A stretch of 64,000 nucleotides of DNA from Nocardia sputorum (GCF_027924405.1 NZ_AP026978.1:7367166-7431165), one strand, 5' to 3'. Shown: positions 38,401 to 46,539, counted from the stretch's first letter. Notes: generated from the letters alone by a model not told the origin. Made by a program: numbers and translations.

Positions 38401-39017
38401 GCGACGAAACGTTCCAGGAAGACGCCCGCCGACCCGAAGTTCGCCGCCGCGATGCGCTGCACCCGCTCGTAGGCCGCGCGCACCTTGTCCGGGCCGAAGC
38501 ATGCCTGCATGCCGATGCCGCCACCGCCGCCGACCGCCTTCAGCATCACGGGAAAACCGATCCGCTCCGCCTCCGCGACCGCGTGATCGGCCGATTCGAG
38601 CAGGTCGCTGCCCGGGATGAGCGGTACGCCCACCGCGCGCGCCGCTGTGCGCGCGGTGTGCTTGTCCCCGAAGACGCGCAGCTGCTCGGGGGTCGGCCCG
38701 ACGAACGCGATGCCCGCCTGCTCGACCGCGGTGGCGAAATCGGCGTTCTCCGAGAGAAAGCCGTAGCCGGGATGAATGGCTCCGGCTCCGGCGGTCAGCG
38801 CCGCCTCGACCACCAGGTCGGCCCGCAGATACGACTCCGCCGCCGGGCCCGGTCCCAGCCGCACGGCGACGTCCGCCATCTCGACGTGCGCGGCGCTCAC
38901 ATCGGCATCGGAGTACACGGCGACCGTCTTCAGCCCCAGTGCCCGGGCCGTCCGCACGATGCGGCAGGCGATCTCGCCGCGATTGGCGACGAGCACCGTA
39001 TCGAATTCCAGACTCAC
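35406..39017 (-). CDS. uca: Urea carboxylase (biotin-dependent)
   Basis: Carboxylates urea to allophanate using ATP and bicarbonate. The 1203-residue multidomain protein has, in order, a biotin carboxylase (TVLVANRGEIACRIVRTARA at the N-terminus, AVGGGGGIGMQACF near residue 165, FLEMNTRLQVEHPVTE near 285), two carboxyltransferase domains of the KipA/KipI (PxpC/PxpB) type (GRIGLWEVGIPPSGPMDDLS near 475; VRYLRGGDDNVLVEYGEMVL near 800), and a C-terminal biotinyl domain with the biotinylation motif EAMKLEL. Together with AtzF it gives nickel-free urea use as nitrogen source. No urea transporter gene is adjacent. Confidence 0.95.
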   Translation of the reverse strand: MSLEFDTVLVANRGEIACRIVRTARALGLKTVAVYSDADVSAAHVEMADVAVRLGPGPAAESYLRADLVVEAALTAGAGAIHPGYGFLSENADFATAVEQAGIAFVGPTPEQLRVFGDKHTARTAARAVGVPLIPGSDLLESADHAVAEAERIGFPVMLKAVGGGGGIGMQACFGPDKVRAAYERVQRIAAANFGSAGVFLERFVARARHVEVQLFGDGHGRVVSLGTRDCSLQRRNQKVIEEAPAPGLGAELSERLLAASRELARSVGYRSAGTVEFVYDADSGAASFLEMNTRLQVEHPVTEAVTGVDLVEWMLRLAGGDTSMVDEQPERGPAITGHAVEARVYAEDPGHDYRPSAGLITAAHFPDDVRVDTWVATGSEVSPYYDPLLAKVISTGESRTDAFAALRTALAETRIYGVQTNLPQVRRAAADGRVLRTEHTTTTLAEIRPVGRRIDVLRGGTMTTVQDYPGRIGLWEVGIPPSGPMDDLSFTLANTAVGNPVGVPALECTLQGPQLRFSDTTVVCVTGAPAPVTVDGRPVAMWEPVTVAAGALLDIGAPADTGLRTYLAVRGGIDAPLYHGSAATFTLGGFGGVTGKAVATGDVLGIASVDAGALGAPAAVPAGDRPTFTHDWQLAVGVGPQTAPAYFTDADMTQFCTHPWRVGSHANRTGIRLEGPKPAWSRSDGGEAGLHPSNLHDNPYSVGALNVSGDTPILLGPDGPSLGGFACPLTVVSAHRWRMGQLRPGDTVRFVPVDDDKAAALRASDGSRVPDLPTGSPAALRDRGVLGGIEASPDRPRVRYLRGGDDNVLVEYGEMVLDLGLRMRVHALSEALAGVRLPGILDVTPGVRSLHIHFDPEVLPHYRLLGTLAELEAELPATTDLVVPSRTIRLPLSFDDPSIAEAIDRYRSGVRDTAPWLPSNTEFIRRINGLDSVDDVRATVFDAEYLVLGLGDVYLGAPLAVPLDPRHRLVTTKYNPARTWTPSDAVGIGGKYLCVYGMASPGGYQLIGRTVPIWSSYRQSAPFEAGTPWLFRFFDRIVWEPVGAEQLLEYRAAAAAGRFDAEVSEGSFALADHLRLLRTEAGAIAEFEARQAAAFEAEKDAWRAAGEFERGAVAPAAAPIHDPLAGLPADATVVTAPMIGNVWRVEVEPGQRVTAGAAVAVLEAMKLELPVHSPAAGTVLKVLTTSGAKVEPGTPLVVIGAD

Positions 39018-39029
39018 TACCGCTCCCTG

Positions 39030-39737
39030 CTAATCCGTAGCCAGCGACATCGCCGCGATCGCGCGGGTGACTCGTTCGAGCACCACGTCCAGCGATTCAC
39101 CGATGTGCGTGTGCAGCAGCCGATACGCGAGCGGGAGGTCGTCGGCCAGCACGGCGTCGAGAATTCCGAGATGCTCGGCGATGGTGGTCTCGATCCGGTT
39201 GTTGACCATGAAGTCGTACATCCGTACGTGGCGGATGCGAGAATTCACCGCCTTCAGTGCCCGCACCATCTCCGTGTTGCCCGCCGCGGTGAGCAGGGTG
39301 ACGTGGAATTCCTCGTCGCGCACCACGAAACCGGGTTCTTGTTCCGGCGGGTCGGCGCGCAGCTCCAGCCAGGCGGCGCGCTCACATTCGAGGAGTTCCC
39401 GGTCGTGCGTGACGGCGGGATTGGTCATCGCGCGCTGTAAACCGCCCAGCTCCAGCGTGATTCGCAGCTCGTACAGGTCACGGATCAGTGGGATGCTCGG
39501 CCGTACCGGGCTGAAGCCGTATTCTTCGCGTTGCAGCAATCCATCCGAGCACAGGACGGTCAGCGCTTCGCGGACCGGCGTGCGCGAGATGCCGAAGCGC
39601 GCGGAGAGTTTCGGTTCGGTCAGCCGTTCGCCGAACTTGATGTCTCCGTTCATGAGCTCGCTGCGCAGCGCCGCGTACACCACGTCGCGCAGCGGTTTGC
39701 CCGCCGCGTCCGCCAGGGTCGCTATCCGTGTCGACAT
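39030..39737 (-). CDS. GntR/FadR-family regulator of the urea operon
   Basis: A 235-residue regulator. The N-terminal winged helix reads PLRDVVYAALRSELMNGDIK then PKLSARFGISRTPVREALTV; the C-terminal part is the helical FCD ligand domain with metal-binding-type histidines (RDEEFHVTLLTAAGN, EHLGILDAV). It precedes urea carboxylase by 12 bases on the same strand, so it is the first gene of that operon and probably controls it. A GTATAC palindrome just upstream of its ATG is a likely self-binding site. Confidence 0.88.
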   Translation of the reverse strand: MSTRIATLADAAGKPLRDVVYAALRSELMNGDIKFGERLTEPKLSARFGISRTPVREALTVLCSDGLLQREEYGFSPVRPSIPLIRDLYELRITLELGGLQRAMTNPAVTHDRELLECERAAWLELRADPPEQEPGFVVRDEEFHVTLLTAAGNTEMVRALKAVNSRIRHVRMYDFMVNNRIETTIAEHLGILDAVLADDLPLAYRLLHTHIGESLDVVLERVTRAIAAMSLATD

Positions 39738-39740
39738 GCC

Positions 39741-39748
39741 TGTATACG
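39741..39748. promoter_or_regulatory. Candidate GntR operator
   Basis: TGTATACG, with the palindrome GTATAC at 39742-39747, lies four bases upstream of the GntR start and matches the short GT-N2-AC dyads bound by FadR-type regulators. A single site, so only suggestive. Confidence 0.35.
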
Positions 39749-39930
39749 CTATTGACCTCCCATTTCGGTGGAGTGTCCGTAAGTTATCGCCGCGTTAGCG
39801 TCTGCTCACCGCGCCGGTCGCGACGCTGTGCCCCGCCGACCGGTCCGACAGCGGGGACGAAACGGAATCCCGCGCCGGGCCGACAGACTCATCGAGTCGG
39901 TTGTCCATCAGTGAGCATCAAGGAGACGGT

Positions 39931-40389
39931 ATGAAGCGCAGCACGAAGTTCGCCGGAGCAGTCGCCGCCGTAGCGGTGGCGCCGATCCTAGCGGCTGGTT
40001 CCGCCCAGGCCGACCCGGGCACGGTCTACTTCTCGGTGGGCAGCATGAACTGCGCCATCTTCGCGGACGGCTCGCTCGGATGTGATTTCGCCGCTCCACT
40101 GCGGTTGAGCTACTACGTCGGCGACACCTACGTCCCGGTGCCGGTGCCGGTCAACGAGATCGCGATCGACCAGCCGTGGTTGCCCGCGCATCCCACCTTC
40201 GACCCGGCCACGCCCTACACCCTGCCGGGCGGCAATCCCAGCATCTACGACGTGCGGACCGGTTCGGGGCAGTGGGGTCCCATCGTCGAGCACGCGGGCG
40301 CGTCGTGCCAGGTCGGCTTCCACGGCAGCTTCACCTGTCAGGCGCTGGGCCGGGGATTCACTTCCTACGGCGGCACGGTCGTCGCGTGA
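39931..40389 (+). CDS. Small secreted protein of unknown function
   Basis: A 152-residue protein with a Sec signal (MKRSTKFAGAVAAVAVAPIL) cleaved near SAQA-DP. The mature part has four cysteines (MNCAIF, LGCDFA, ASCQVG, FTCQAL), which can form two disulfides. AAGGAG precedes the ATG at 39931 by 6 bases, so the longer in-frame start at 39901 is not used. It resembles small exported proteins frequent in mycolic-acid actinobacteria, but I cannot name a family. The 190 bases upstream separate it from the divergent GntR gene. Confidence 0.7.
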   Translation: MKRSTKFAGAVAAVAVAPILAAGSAQADPGTVYFSVGSMNCAIFADGSLGCDFAAPLRLSYYVGDTYVPVPVPVNEIAIDQPWLPAHPTFDPATPYTLPGGNPSIYDVRTGSGQWGPIVEHAGASCQVGFHGSFTCQALGRGFTSYGGTVVA

Positions 40390-40397
40390 TCGTCCGG

Positions 40398-40427
40398 CGG
40401 CGCGCCCGTTGCGGGACGGGCGCGCCG
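40398..40427. terminator. Bidirectional terminator-like hairpin
   Basis: Perfect 12-base arms CGGCGCGCCCGT (40398-40409) and ACGGGCGCGCCG (40416-40427) with a 6-base loop between convergent genes. Confidence 0.65.
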
Positions 40428-40443
40428 GTCGGGAATCGCACCG

Positions 40444-41166
40444 TTACCGGCCGCTTGTGCCGTCGAGCCGGATGACCTGTGCGTTGACCGTGCTCGCGGC
40501 GTCACCGGCGAGATAGGCGACCACCGCGCTCGGCTCGGTCGGCCGCATCGCGGCGAGGGCGGTCTCGAGTTCCGCGTTGTCCGTCGTGCCGACGCCATAG
40601 CTGACCGTGTTGACCGTGATCCGCCGCGCTACGAAATCCGGCGCCACGGCCTGGCCGAGCTGCTCGACCGCGCCGCGCGTCGCGTCGTGCACCGCGCTGC
40701 CCGGGGCGGCGGGATCGCAGACGGAGATGATCCGGCCCTCGTCGGCCAAGTGCTGCAAAGCCAGTTGCAGGCCGTGGAAGACGCCCTTCACCGTCGCCGC
40801 GAACGCGCTGTCGAACGCCTCGGAGCTGAGCTTCGGGAACGGCTCGGATTCCGGCACCGCCGCGGTGTTGACCAGCAGATGCCACCCGCCGCATTCCTCC
40901 AGCAGCGCCTGCACCAGCTCCTCGTACTCGCCGCGATCGGCGATATCGGCCGCGAGCGCCAGCGCGGCGCCGCCGGCCTCGGTGATCTCCTTTACCACGT
41001 CGGCGGCGGGCTCGGGGAAGTGCGGATGGTGCACCACGACCCGTGCACCATGCGCGCCAAGCGTTTTCGCGATCGACCTGCCGATCCCGGTGTAGGCCGC
41101 CGTGACCAGCGCGGTCTTCCCGGACAGCGGTTTGTCCGCGGGCACGCTATCGACGGGCTTGCTCAT
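40444..41166 (-). CDS. SDR-fold protein lacking the catalytic Tyr and Lys
   Basis: A 240-residue short-chain dehydrogenase-like protein. The nucleotide-binding start ALVTAAYTGIGRSIAKTLGA keeps GxxxGxG only in part, and the NNAG motif is replaced by NTAA. In place of the active-site YxxxK the sequence is SAVHDATRGAVEQLG, with histidine for tyrosine and arginine for lysine. The protein is full-length and its frame intact, so it is not a pseudogene by length. It may be a non-enzymatic binding protein or have altered chemistry. It is 333 bases from a second SDR gene on the same strand. Confidence 0.75.
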   Translation of the reverse strand: MSKPVDSVPADKPLSGKTALVTAAYTGIGRSIAKTLGAHGARVVVHHPHFPEPAADVVKEITEAGGAALALAADIADRGEYEELVQALLEECGGWHLLVNTAAVPESEPFPKLSSEAFDSAFAATVKGVFHGLQLALQHLADEGRIISVCDPAAPGSAVHDATRGAVEQLGQAVAPDFVARRITVNTVSYGVGTTDNAELETALAAMRPTEPSAVVAYLAGDAASTVNAQVIRLDGTSGR

Positions 41167-41499
41167 CTGCCGACCTTTCGTCGATTGCGGAAATAAGGTT
41201 CCAGCGATGATATTCCCGCATCCGGCCGGAACAACCTACGAAGAATCGGCCGTCCGCCCCGTGTCGGGTGTACCGGCGATGGCGAGTGTTCGCAGCGGCC
41301 GCGGAACCGGCAGCGTGGAACAAATGCCCGAGTCCGGTCGCGCGCACGCGTAGAAGCGGTCTCTCGCGTCGCTCCGGTGACGACCCCGATCGCCACACTG
41401 TAACGGGCAAGCACATGCCGAGGCCATGGACCATGATCGGCCTGGTTCGTGAAAGGGCCTGGTAGACCCGCGAATTCGCGCGGTGCGCGAGCGGTCTCA
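41167..41499. other. Intergenic region, nothing recognised
   Basis: 333 bases between two same-strand SDR genes. Short open frames exist on both strands but none has a ribosome binding site with plausible coding character. It probably contains the promoter of the upstream-degenerate SDR gene. Confidence 0.5.
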
Positions 41500-42375
41500 T
41501 TACGCGTCGATGAACAGGTCGTTGGCCAGCGCGCCGTCACCGGGAACGACGCGATAGCGGTCCAGGTCGGTGATTCCGTTGGCGGCGAGCACTTCTTCGT
41601 CGAGCAGCAGCCGACCGGTGTTTGTCGCGGCAGGGCTGGTCACCACGAGCAGGGCGGCGTCGGCGCAGATGTCGGCGGTGCGGGACGCGGCGACGGCTTC
41701 CGCACCGCCGAGCAGGTTGCGGACCGCGGCGGTGTCGATCTTCGTCCGCGGCCACAGCGAATTCACGGCGATGCCGTAGGACCGGAATTCGTGCGCCAGA
41801 CCGACCGTGGCGATGCTGACACCGTATTTGGAGACGGTGTAGGCGACGCCGTTGCCGACCTGCCCGGGGTTCATGTTGAGGGGTGGGGAGAGCGTGAGGA
41901 TGTGCGGATTGCGCCCGGCTCGGGCCGAGGTGCGCAGGTACGGGAGCGTCAGCTTGGACAGCAGGAACGGGGCGCGGAGGTTGACCGCCTGCATGTGGTC
42001 GTAGCGCTGCATGCCGATCTGCTCCGCGCCGGTGAGATCGACCGATCCGGCATTGTTGACCAGGATGTCGATGCCGCCGAAACGCTCGACGATCCGCTCG
42101 ACGGCGTCGGCCAGCGCCCTGTCGTCGCGGACGTCCGCCACCAGCGGCAGCACCGCCCCGCCCGCGGCTTCGGCGCGAGCGGCCGCGGTGTGGATGGTGC
42201 CGGGCAGTTTGGGATGCGGCTCCTGGGTGCGGGCGATCATGGCGACGTTCGCGCCCTCCGCCGCGAACCTGATCGCGATCGCCAGGCCGATGCCACGGCT
42301 GGCTCCGGTGATCACCGCGGTCTTGCCCGCGAGCAGACCCTCGTTCGGCGCGGATGGGGAAGTGGGTCCGTGCAT
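41500..42375 (-). CDS. Short-chain dehydrogenase/reductase, HSDL2-like
   Basis: A 291-residue NAD(P)-dependent oxidoreductase. It carries the cofactor motif AVITGASRGIGLAIAIRFAA (TGxxxGIG, residue about 22), ILVNNAGSVDL, and the catalytic YxxxK in VAYTVSKYGVSI. The segment NPHILTLSPPLNMNPGQVGN between them is the mark of the HSDL2-like SDR subgroup (hydroxysteroid dehydrogenase-like 2). Substrate is probably a lipid or steroid alcohol, by family only. It is transcribed alone. Confidence 0.87.
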   Translation of the reverse strand: MHGPTSPSAPNEGLLAGKTAVITGASRGIGLAIAIRFAAEGANVAMIARTQEPHPKLPGTIHTAAARAEAAGGAVLPLVADVRDDRALADAVERIVERFGGIDILVNNAGSVDLTGAEQIGMQRYDHMQAVNLRAPFLLSKLTLPYLRTSARAGRNPHILTLSPPLNMNPGQVGNGVAYTVSKYGVSIATVGLAHEFRSYGIAVNSLWPRTKIDTAAVRNLLGGAEAVAASRTADICADAALLVVTSPAATNTGRLLLDEEVLAANGITDLDRYRVVPGDGALANDLFIDA

Positions 42376-42734
42376 AGCCGGTGCTGCCCTTCGGATTCGG
42401 TCGATCTTGTTCCGAGGCTAACCGGCGTTCGGTGGAACCGGGGGCGGTTCGGGCCCCACCGCCGCGAGGATTCGCGCCCGCTTCCGGTCGCTACCTTGTC
42501 GCTACCCATCGCATCACTGCGCCTTCCCTGTCGTAGCGGGCGAGATGGTCGTAAACCCTGAGGCATAAGGGAGCCCACATCGAGTGGACTCCCCTCGGAC
42601 TCGGCCCGGCTCGAACGGGCTGCCACCCCTCCAAACGGGGCATTCATCCGGCGACCGCGTGCCATTGAGGCCAGCAGCTACGTGCTGCTAGGTTCAGCGG
42701 GGAACCCATCAGTACCTGTCCCCTGGAAGTTCCC
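42376..42734. other. Intergenic region beside the accessory pair
   Basis: 359 bases with no convincing gene. The only structure seen is a short tRNA T-arm-like hairpin on the minus strand at 42604-42620, without the rest of a tRNA. It may mark the left edge of inserted DNA that reaches to tRNA-Pro. Confidence 0.4.
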
Positions 42735-43175
42735 ATGCCTCGTCGATCACCGGGCGAGATCAGGTCACGGCTACCGCTACGCACCGCACGCGCCAGACCT
42801 CCAGCTATCTACCGGCGACCTCCTGTCATACGACGGCTCTCGGCCGGTGCGAATCGCCAGATCGCTGATTTCGAACGCGCCCACGGCCTGCGCCCCGGGT
42901 CCGTCGCCCACGCCTTCCGGCGATGGGCCTATACGGGCCGACGTTCACCTCGAGACCCGTCACCCGTCTACGGACCTGACGACTCGGACCTGCGCAGCGG
43001 CGATTACCACGTCAGGACGCTGCTGGAGCGGACCGCCTGGTCTCTCCGGCCCCGGGCCCGACGAGAACTGCGGAGAGAGCTCGGACCGCTCGACGATCGC
43101 ATCATCGCCCGGACGGTCAACGATCCGTTCGCCCCGCCCGATCTCCCATGGTGGAAACGGCGGATCGAGATCTGA
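42735..43175 (+). CDS. Protein of unknown function, basic, accessory
   Basis: A 146-residue strongly basic protein. The first 60 residues are arginine- and proline-rich; the C-terminal half (YHVRTLLERTAWSLRPRARR onward, ending DLPWWKRRIEI) looks folded, with alternating charged helices. No transmembrane segment or signal. I do not recognise a family with certainty. It is followed by another unknown gene and a terminator, and sits between the SDR gene and tRNA-Pro. Confidence 0.55.
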   Translation: MPRRSPGEIRSRLPLRTARARPPAIYRRPPVIRRLSAGANRQIADFERAHGLRPGSVAHAFRRWAYTGRRSPRDPSPVYGPDDSDLRSGDYHVRTLLERTAWSLRPRARRELRRELGPLDDRIIARTVNDPFAPPDLPWWKRRIEI

Positions 43176-43244
43176 CACACGGCCACAGCCCGATCCGACA
43201 CCATGCGACAGGCCTACCAGCACTTACCGCTGAGGACACCTCGA

Positions 43245-43709
43245 ATGATCACCGAAATGATTCCCATGTGGACCTCCCAGCGAACGCTGGTGTCCCTACG
43301 CGATGTGCTTCAGTTGTTCCCGCCGAACAACTGGCGGTGGACGGTGGAGGACTTCGACGGGGTTTTCGGACGATCACCCACTGGCATCACCTGGGCCCAG
43401 TTCCGGGAGAGGGTGGCCACTGGGGCAGTGGCATTCGATTGGAACGGAATCCAACAGTTCGCCGACGGTGTGGATCAGATGATCGACGGCCGGATCGTCG
43501 CGACCGACGAGAGCGGTACCACCGTGGTACAGCTGGACGCGTTCGACAGCACTGAGTACGAGATCGTCATTGATCCTGCCTGGAGCGGCGCGGCTGCATT
43601 CGTTGCCGCTGTTCCCGGCGGGTGGGGATTGGGAGCTGATTCCGGGCTGATGCTGCTTACCGGCATCGGCGTCGCTCCGGCTGTCCCGGGCAACGGAGAA
43701 GGCCCCTGA
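43245..43709 (+). CDS. Protein of unknown function, acidic, accessory
   Basis: A 154-residue acidic protein with many tryptophans (WTSQRTLVSLRDVLQLFPPN, NWRWTVEDFDGVFG) and no signal peptide. The ATG at 43245 is chosen because GAGG lies a little upstream; the frame is open from 43203. Its stop codon lies inside a strong terminator hairpin. Charge and composition are opposite to the preceding basic protein, and the two lie 69 bases apart, so they may work together. No family recognised. Confidence 0.55.
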   Translation: MITEMIPMWTSQRTLVSLRDVLQLFPPNNWRWTVEDFDGVFGRSPTGITWAQFRERVATGAVAFDWNGIQQFADGVDQMIDGRIVATDESGTTVVQLDAFDSTEYEIVIDPAWSGAAAFVAAVPGGWGLGADSGLMLLTGIGVAPAVPGNGEGP

Positions 43710-43732
43710 CCGTATACCGGTCAGGGGCCTTC
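43698..43732 (+). terminator. Terminator overlapping the stop codon of the unknown gene
   Basis: Perfect 14-base arms GAAGGCCCCTGACC (43698-43711) and GGTCAGGGGCCTTC (43719-43732); the TGA stop (43707-43709) is part of the first arm. Confidence 0.75.
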
Positions 43733-43750
43733 CCGTCGTCTCAACCACGA

Positions 43751-43825
<75 letters not shown>

Positions 43826-43885
43826 TGAAGCGAACCTGGAGTAGCTTACAACAGGGTGGCGCGAGACGTTAAACCGGCAGGTCAG

Positions 43886-45538
43886 TCACCCTGCGAGGGG
43901 GCGGATGCTGGTGAAGATGCGCTTGGCGGTCTCGGCGTCGAGGGCGTGCGGGACGCCCGTGTCGGCGGCGATCACCATGACGAAGTTTCCCTCGTCGTTG
44001 GGGAACGCGGCGGTGTAGACGGAGTACGCCTTCGCGCAGCCGGGCTTGGCGTCGGCGACGGTGCCTTTGGTCTCCACGAACATGCCGTGCTGGGAACCGT
44101 CGAGCGACGCCAACGGCATGGGCAGTCCGGGCGTGCCGCCGGGCGTCGCCTTGTAGGCGAGCGTGGCGGTTCTCGTGCCGAGTTCGGTGGCCGCCTTTCC
44201 CGGATCGGAGGTGTTCGAGCCGGTGAGGAAAGCGACGGTCCGGGTGGAACCGGGGCAGTAGCCCTTGCCCTCGCTGGCCAAGCCTTTACCCGCGACGGCG
44301 TTCGGTGGCTCGCCGAAGCCGCCGATGGTGCCTTGCGGCGCGATCGTCCAGTCGGCGGGTACGTCGTAGGCCGCGCCGCTGTCGGGCGCTCTGACGACTT
44401 GGAACCCGGGGATGACGGGGTTCTTGTCGCCGGAACCCCGGGCGGTTGTCGTGGGGGCGGACGTGGCGGTGGTCCGCGCGGGCGCGGGCTCGGTGGTCGT
44501 GGTGAGCGCGTCCACCATCGACGGCGTCGCATCCTGCGCGGCGTTGTCCTTGTCGGTCTTCGTCAGGGCCACTACCCCGGCTACCAGACCGCCCACGAGC
44601 AGCACCGCCAAGCCGATCGTCAGGACGAGCATTCCCCGGTCGCGGGCGTTCGGACCGTTCGGTGGCGGTCCCCCGAAGCCGCCCTGCGGACCGTAGCCGG
44701 GTTGATACGGGCCATCGGGCGTTGTGCCGTATGGTCTGGGGCCGCCCGCGGGTTGCCAATGCCCACCTTGTGCCGGGTGGCCGACCTCGACCGGATAGCC
44801 GAGCTGGGTCGGCGTCGAGTCGGCAAGGTCGGGCACGGCGGCGAGCCTTCGGTTGCGGACCGGGCCGGACTGGTCGAGCGCCCCGAGTGGTTGCCCGAGC
44901 ATGGTCGGATCGTTGCGCCCGTGGGCGGGATCCGGGTCGGACTGCGGCGGCCATTGCCCGGCGGGTCGAGCCAGGATCGTCGGATCGTTTCGGTCCTGTC
45001 CTCCTGGCTGCGGGCCACCCGGCGACTGGGCGAGCATGGTCGGATCGGCCTGCGCGGGTGTGTCCGGCGCCCATGACAAGGCGGGATCGCCCGGCCAGGC
45101 GGGTTGCCACTGGAGTGTGGGTGCGGGCTCTTGACCCGGCTGCCAATGGGTGGCGGGGTCGGCCGGCCACGGGTGCGGCGGTCCGCCACCGTCGGTCGGT
45201 GCGGCTCCCGGTTGCCACGGAGACGTGGGGGCGTGTTCTTGTGAGCTGGGTTGCCACTGCTCCGGATGACCCGAGGATTGTTCTCGGCCGCGCTGCCATG
45301 GCGTGATACCGGGCTGGACTGGTTGGTCGTACCCGCCGGACTGCCCCTGCGACGGCTGTTGCGGTGCGCCGGATTGCGGCGGATGCGCTCCGTCGTCCGG
45401 CGGGCGAGCGGCGAAGTCGTCTCTTGCCGGAGGGAACGCGGAACGCGGTGCGGGGGTGGGCTGTTGCCGAGGAACCGGCGGCCCGGCGGGCCGTCCCAGA
45501 ATCGTCGGGTCGTCGCGCCGGTCGTCGAATCCACTCAC
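43886..45538 (-). CDS. Membrane protein with repeat-rich cytoplasmic tail and extracytoplasmic domain
   Basis: A 550-residue protein. The first ~300 residues are proline/glutamine-rich and contain two repeated motifs: DPT(I/M)L followed by a small residue and a proline (in RDDPTILGRPAG, ADPTMLAQSPGG, RNDPTILARPAG, RNDPTMLGQPLG) and WQP (in QWQPSSQ, PWQPGAA, HWQPGQE, QWQPAWP, HWQPAGG). One membrane segment (MLVLTIGLAVLLVGGLVAGV) follows near residue 312. Outside, a threonine-rich linker leads to a folded domain of about 170 residues with two cysteines. The threonine of DPTIL could be a kinase target read by an FHA protein. The GTG start at 45538 is used. Confidence 0.7.
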   Translation of the reverse strand: MSGFDDRRDDPTILGRPAGPPVPRQQPTPAPRSAFPPARDDFAARPPDDGAHPPQSGAPQQPSQGQSGGYDQPVQPGITPWQRGREQSSGHPEQWQPSSQEHAPTSPWQPGAAPTDGGGPPHPWPADPATHWQPGQEPAPTLQWQPAWPGDPALSWAPDTPAQADPTMLAQSPGGPQPGGQDRNDPTILARPAGQWPPQSDPDPAHGRNDPTMLGQPLGALDQSGPVRNRRLAAVPDLADSTPTQLGYPVEVGHPAQGGHWQPAGGPRPYGTTPDGPYQPGYGPQGGFGGPPPNGPNARDRGMLVLTIGLAVLLVGGLVAGVVALTKTDKDNAAQDATPSMVDALTTTTEPAPARTTATSAPTTTARGSGDKNPVIPGFQVVRAPDSGAAYDVPADWTIAPQGTIGGFGEPPNAVAGKGLASEGKGYCPGSTRTVAFLTGSNTSDPGKAATELGTRTATLAYKATPGGTPGLPMPLASLDGSQHGMFVETKGTVADAKPGCAKAYSVYTAAFPNDEGNFVMVIAADTGVPHALDAETAKRIFTSIRPLAG

Positions 45539-45576
45539 AGTTGTCCCCTACCTGACACACGTCTCGGCAGGGGACC

Positions 45577-46539
45577 TTAGCGGGCGATCGCCTCCGATGC
45601 CGACACTCCGTGGCCCGTGTCGGCTGCGGGCCGCTTCGGCGGCGCGGCGACCAGCGTCAACAGCGTCGCCTCCGGACGGCAGCAGAATCGGTACGGCGCC
45701 CACGGAGAGGTGCCGACCCCCGCGGAGACGTGCAAGCGGGTGTGCTCGCCCCACTTCGACGGACCCTTGACCCGGGACCGGTCGATCCCGCAGTTGGTGA
45801 CCAGGGCGCCGTAGCCGGGCAGGCACAACTGGCCGCCGTGGGTGTGCCCGGCGAGCACCAGGTCGTACCCGTCCTCGGCGAAGCGGTCCAGCACGCGGGG
45901 CTCGGGGGAGTGGGTGAGGCCGAGCCGCAGGTCGGCCAGCGGGTTCGGGGCGCCGGCGACCGTGTCGTACCGGTCGCGTTGCAGGTGCGGATCGTCGACA
46001 CCGGCGGTGGCGATGCGGATCCCGGCGACCTCGAGGTCACGGCGCACGTGCGTCAGGTCGAGCCAGCCGCGCTCGGTGAAGGCCGCGCGCAGGTCCTTCC
46101 ACGGCAGCGGAGCGCCGAAGGTGCGGCGGTGGTCCTTCTTGAAGTACTTCAGCGGGTTCTTCGCCACCGGCGCGAAGTAATCGTTGCTGCCGAAAACGAA
46201 AAGGCCCGGGCGGGAGAGCAATCCGCCGAGGGCCTGAACCACCGCGGGCACCGACTTCTGGTGCGAGAGGTTGTCGCCGGTGTTGATCACCAGGTCGGGC
46301 TCCAGCCGGTCCAGTTCCCGCAGCCACTGCTGCTTGAGCTTCTGCCCCGGCGTCATGTGCAGGTCACTGAGGTGGAGCACCCGCAGCGACGACGACCCCG
46401 GCGCCAGCACGGGCATGGTCGCCTCCCGTAGGACGAAGGCGTTGCGTTCGACCAGCGAGGCGTAGCCGATTCCGGCCACCGCGGCCCCGGCGGCTCCCAG
46501 CGCGGTCGTGCGTACAGCAGAGGTCGAGATCACGGGCAT
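45577..46539 (-). CDS. Membrane-associated metallophosphoesterase
   Basis: A 320-residue calcineurin-like phosphoesterase. Metal-site motifs in order are LHLSDLHMTPGQ, INTGDNL, GSNDYF, GLTHSPEP and AGHTHGGQL. The short hydrophobic N-terminus (AVRTTALGAAGAAVAGIGYA) may anchor or export it. Related actinobacterial proteins lie near ponA2, as here. The ATG at 46537-46539 is taken as start because the family begins there; the frame stays open for another 108 codons upstream. Likely substrate is a phosphomonoester, diester or UDP-lipid, unknown. Confidence 0.87.
   Translation of the reverse strand: MPVISTSAVRTTALGAAGAAVAGIGYASLVERNAFVLREATMPVLAPGSSSLRVLHLSDLHMTPGQKLKQQWLRELDRLEPDLVINTGDNLSHQKSVPAVVQALGGLLSRPGLFVFGSNDYFAPVAKNPLKYFKKDHRRTFGAPLPWKDLRAAFTERGWLDLTHVRRDLEVAGIRIATAGVDDPHLQRDRYDTVAGAPNPLADLRLGLTHSPEPRVLDRFAEDGYDLVLAGHTHGGQLCLPGYGALVTNCGIDRSRVKGPSKWGEHTRLHVSAGVGTSPWAPYRFCCRPEATLLTLVAAPPKRPAADTGHGVSASEAIAR

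Noticed and set aside
41167..41499. Short open frames between the two SDR genes
   Set aside because: No ribosome binding site or coding character; several frames are open at once, as expected from base composition.
42604..42620. tRNA T-arm-like hairpin (minus strand) in the gap left of the accessory pair
   Set aside because: No acceptor, D or anticodon arm could be found around it, so it is not called a tRNA.
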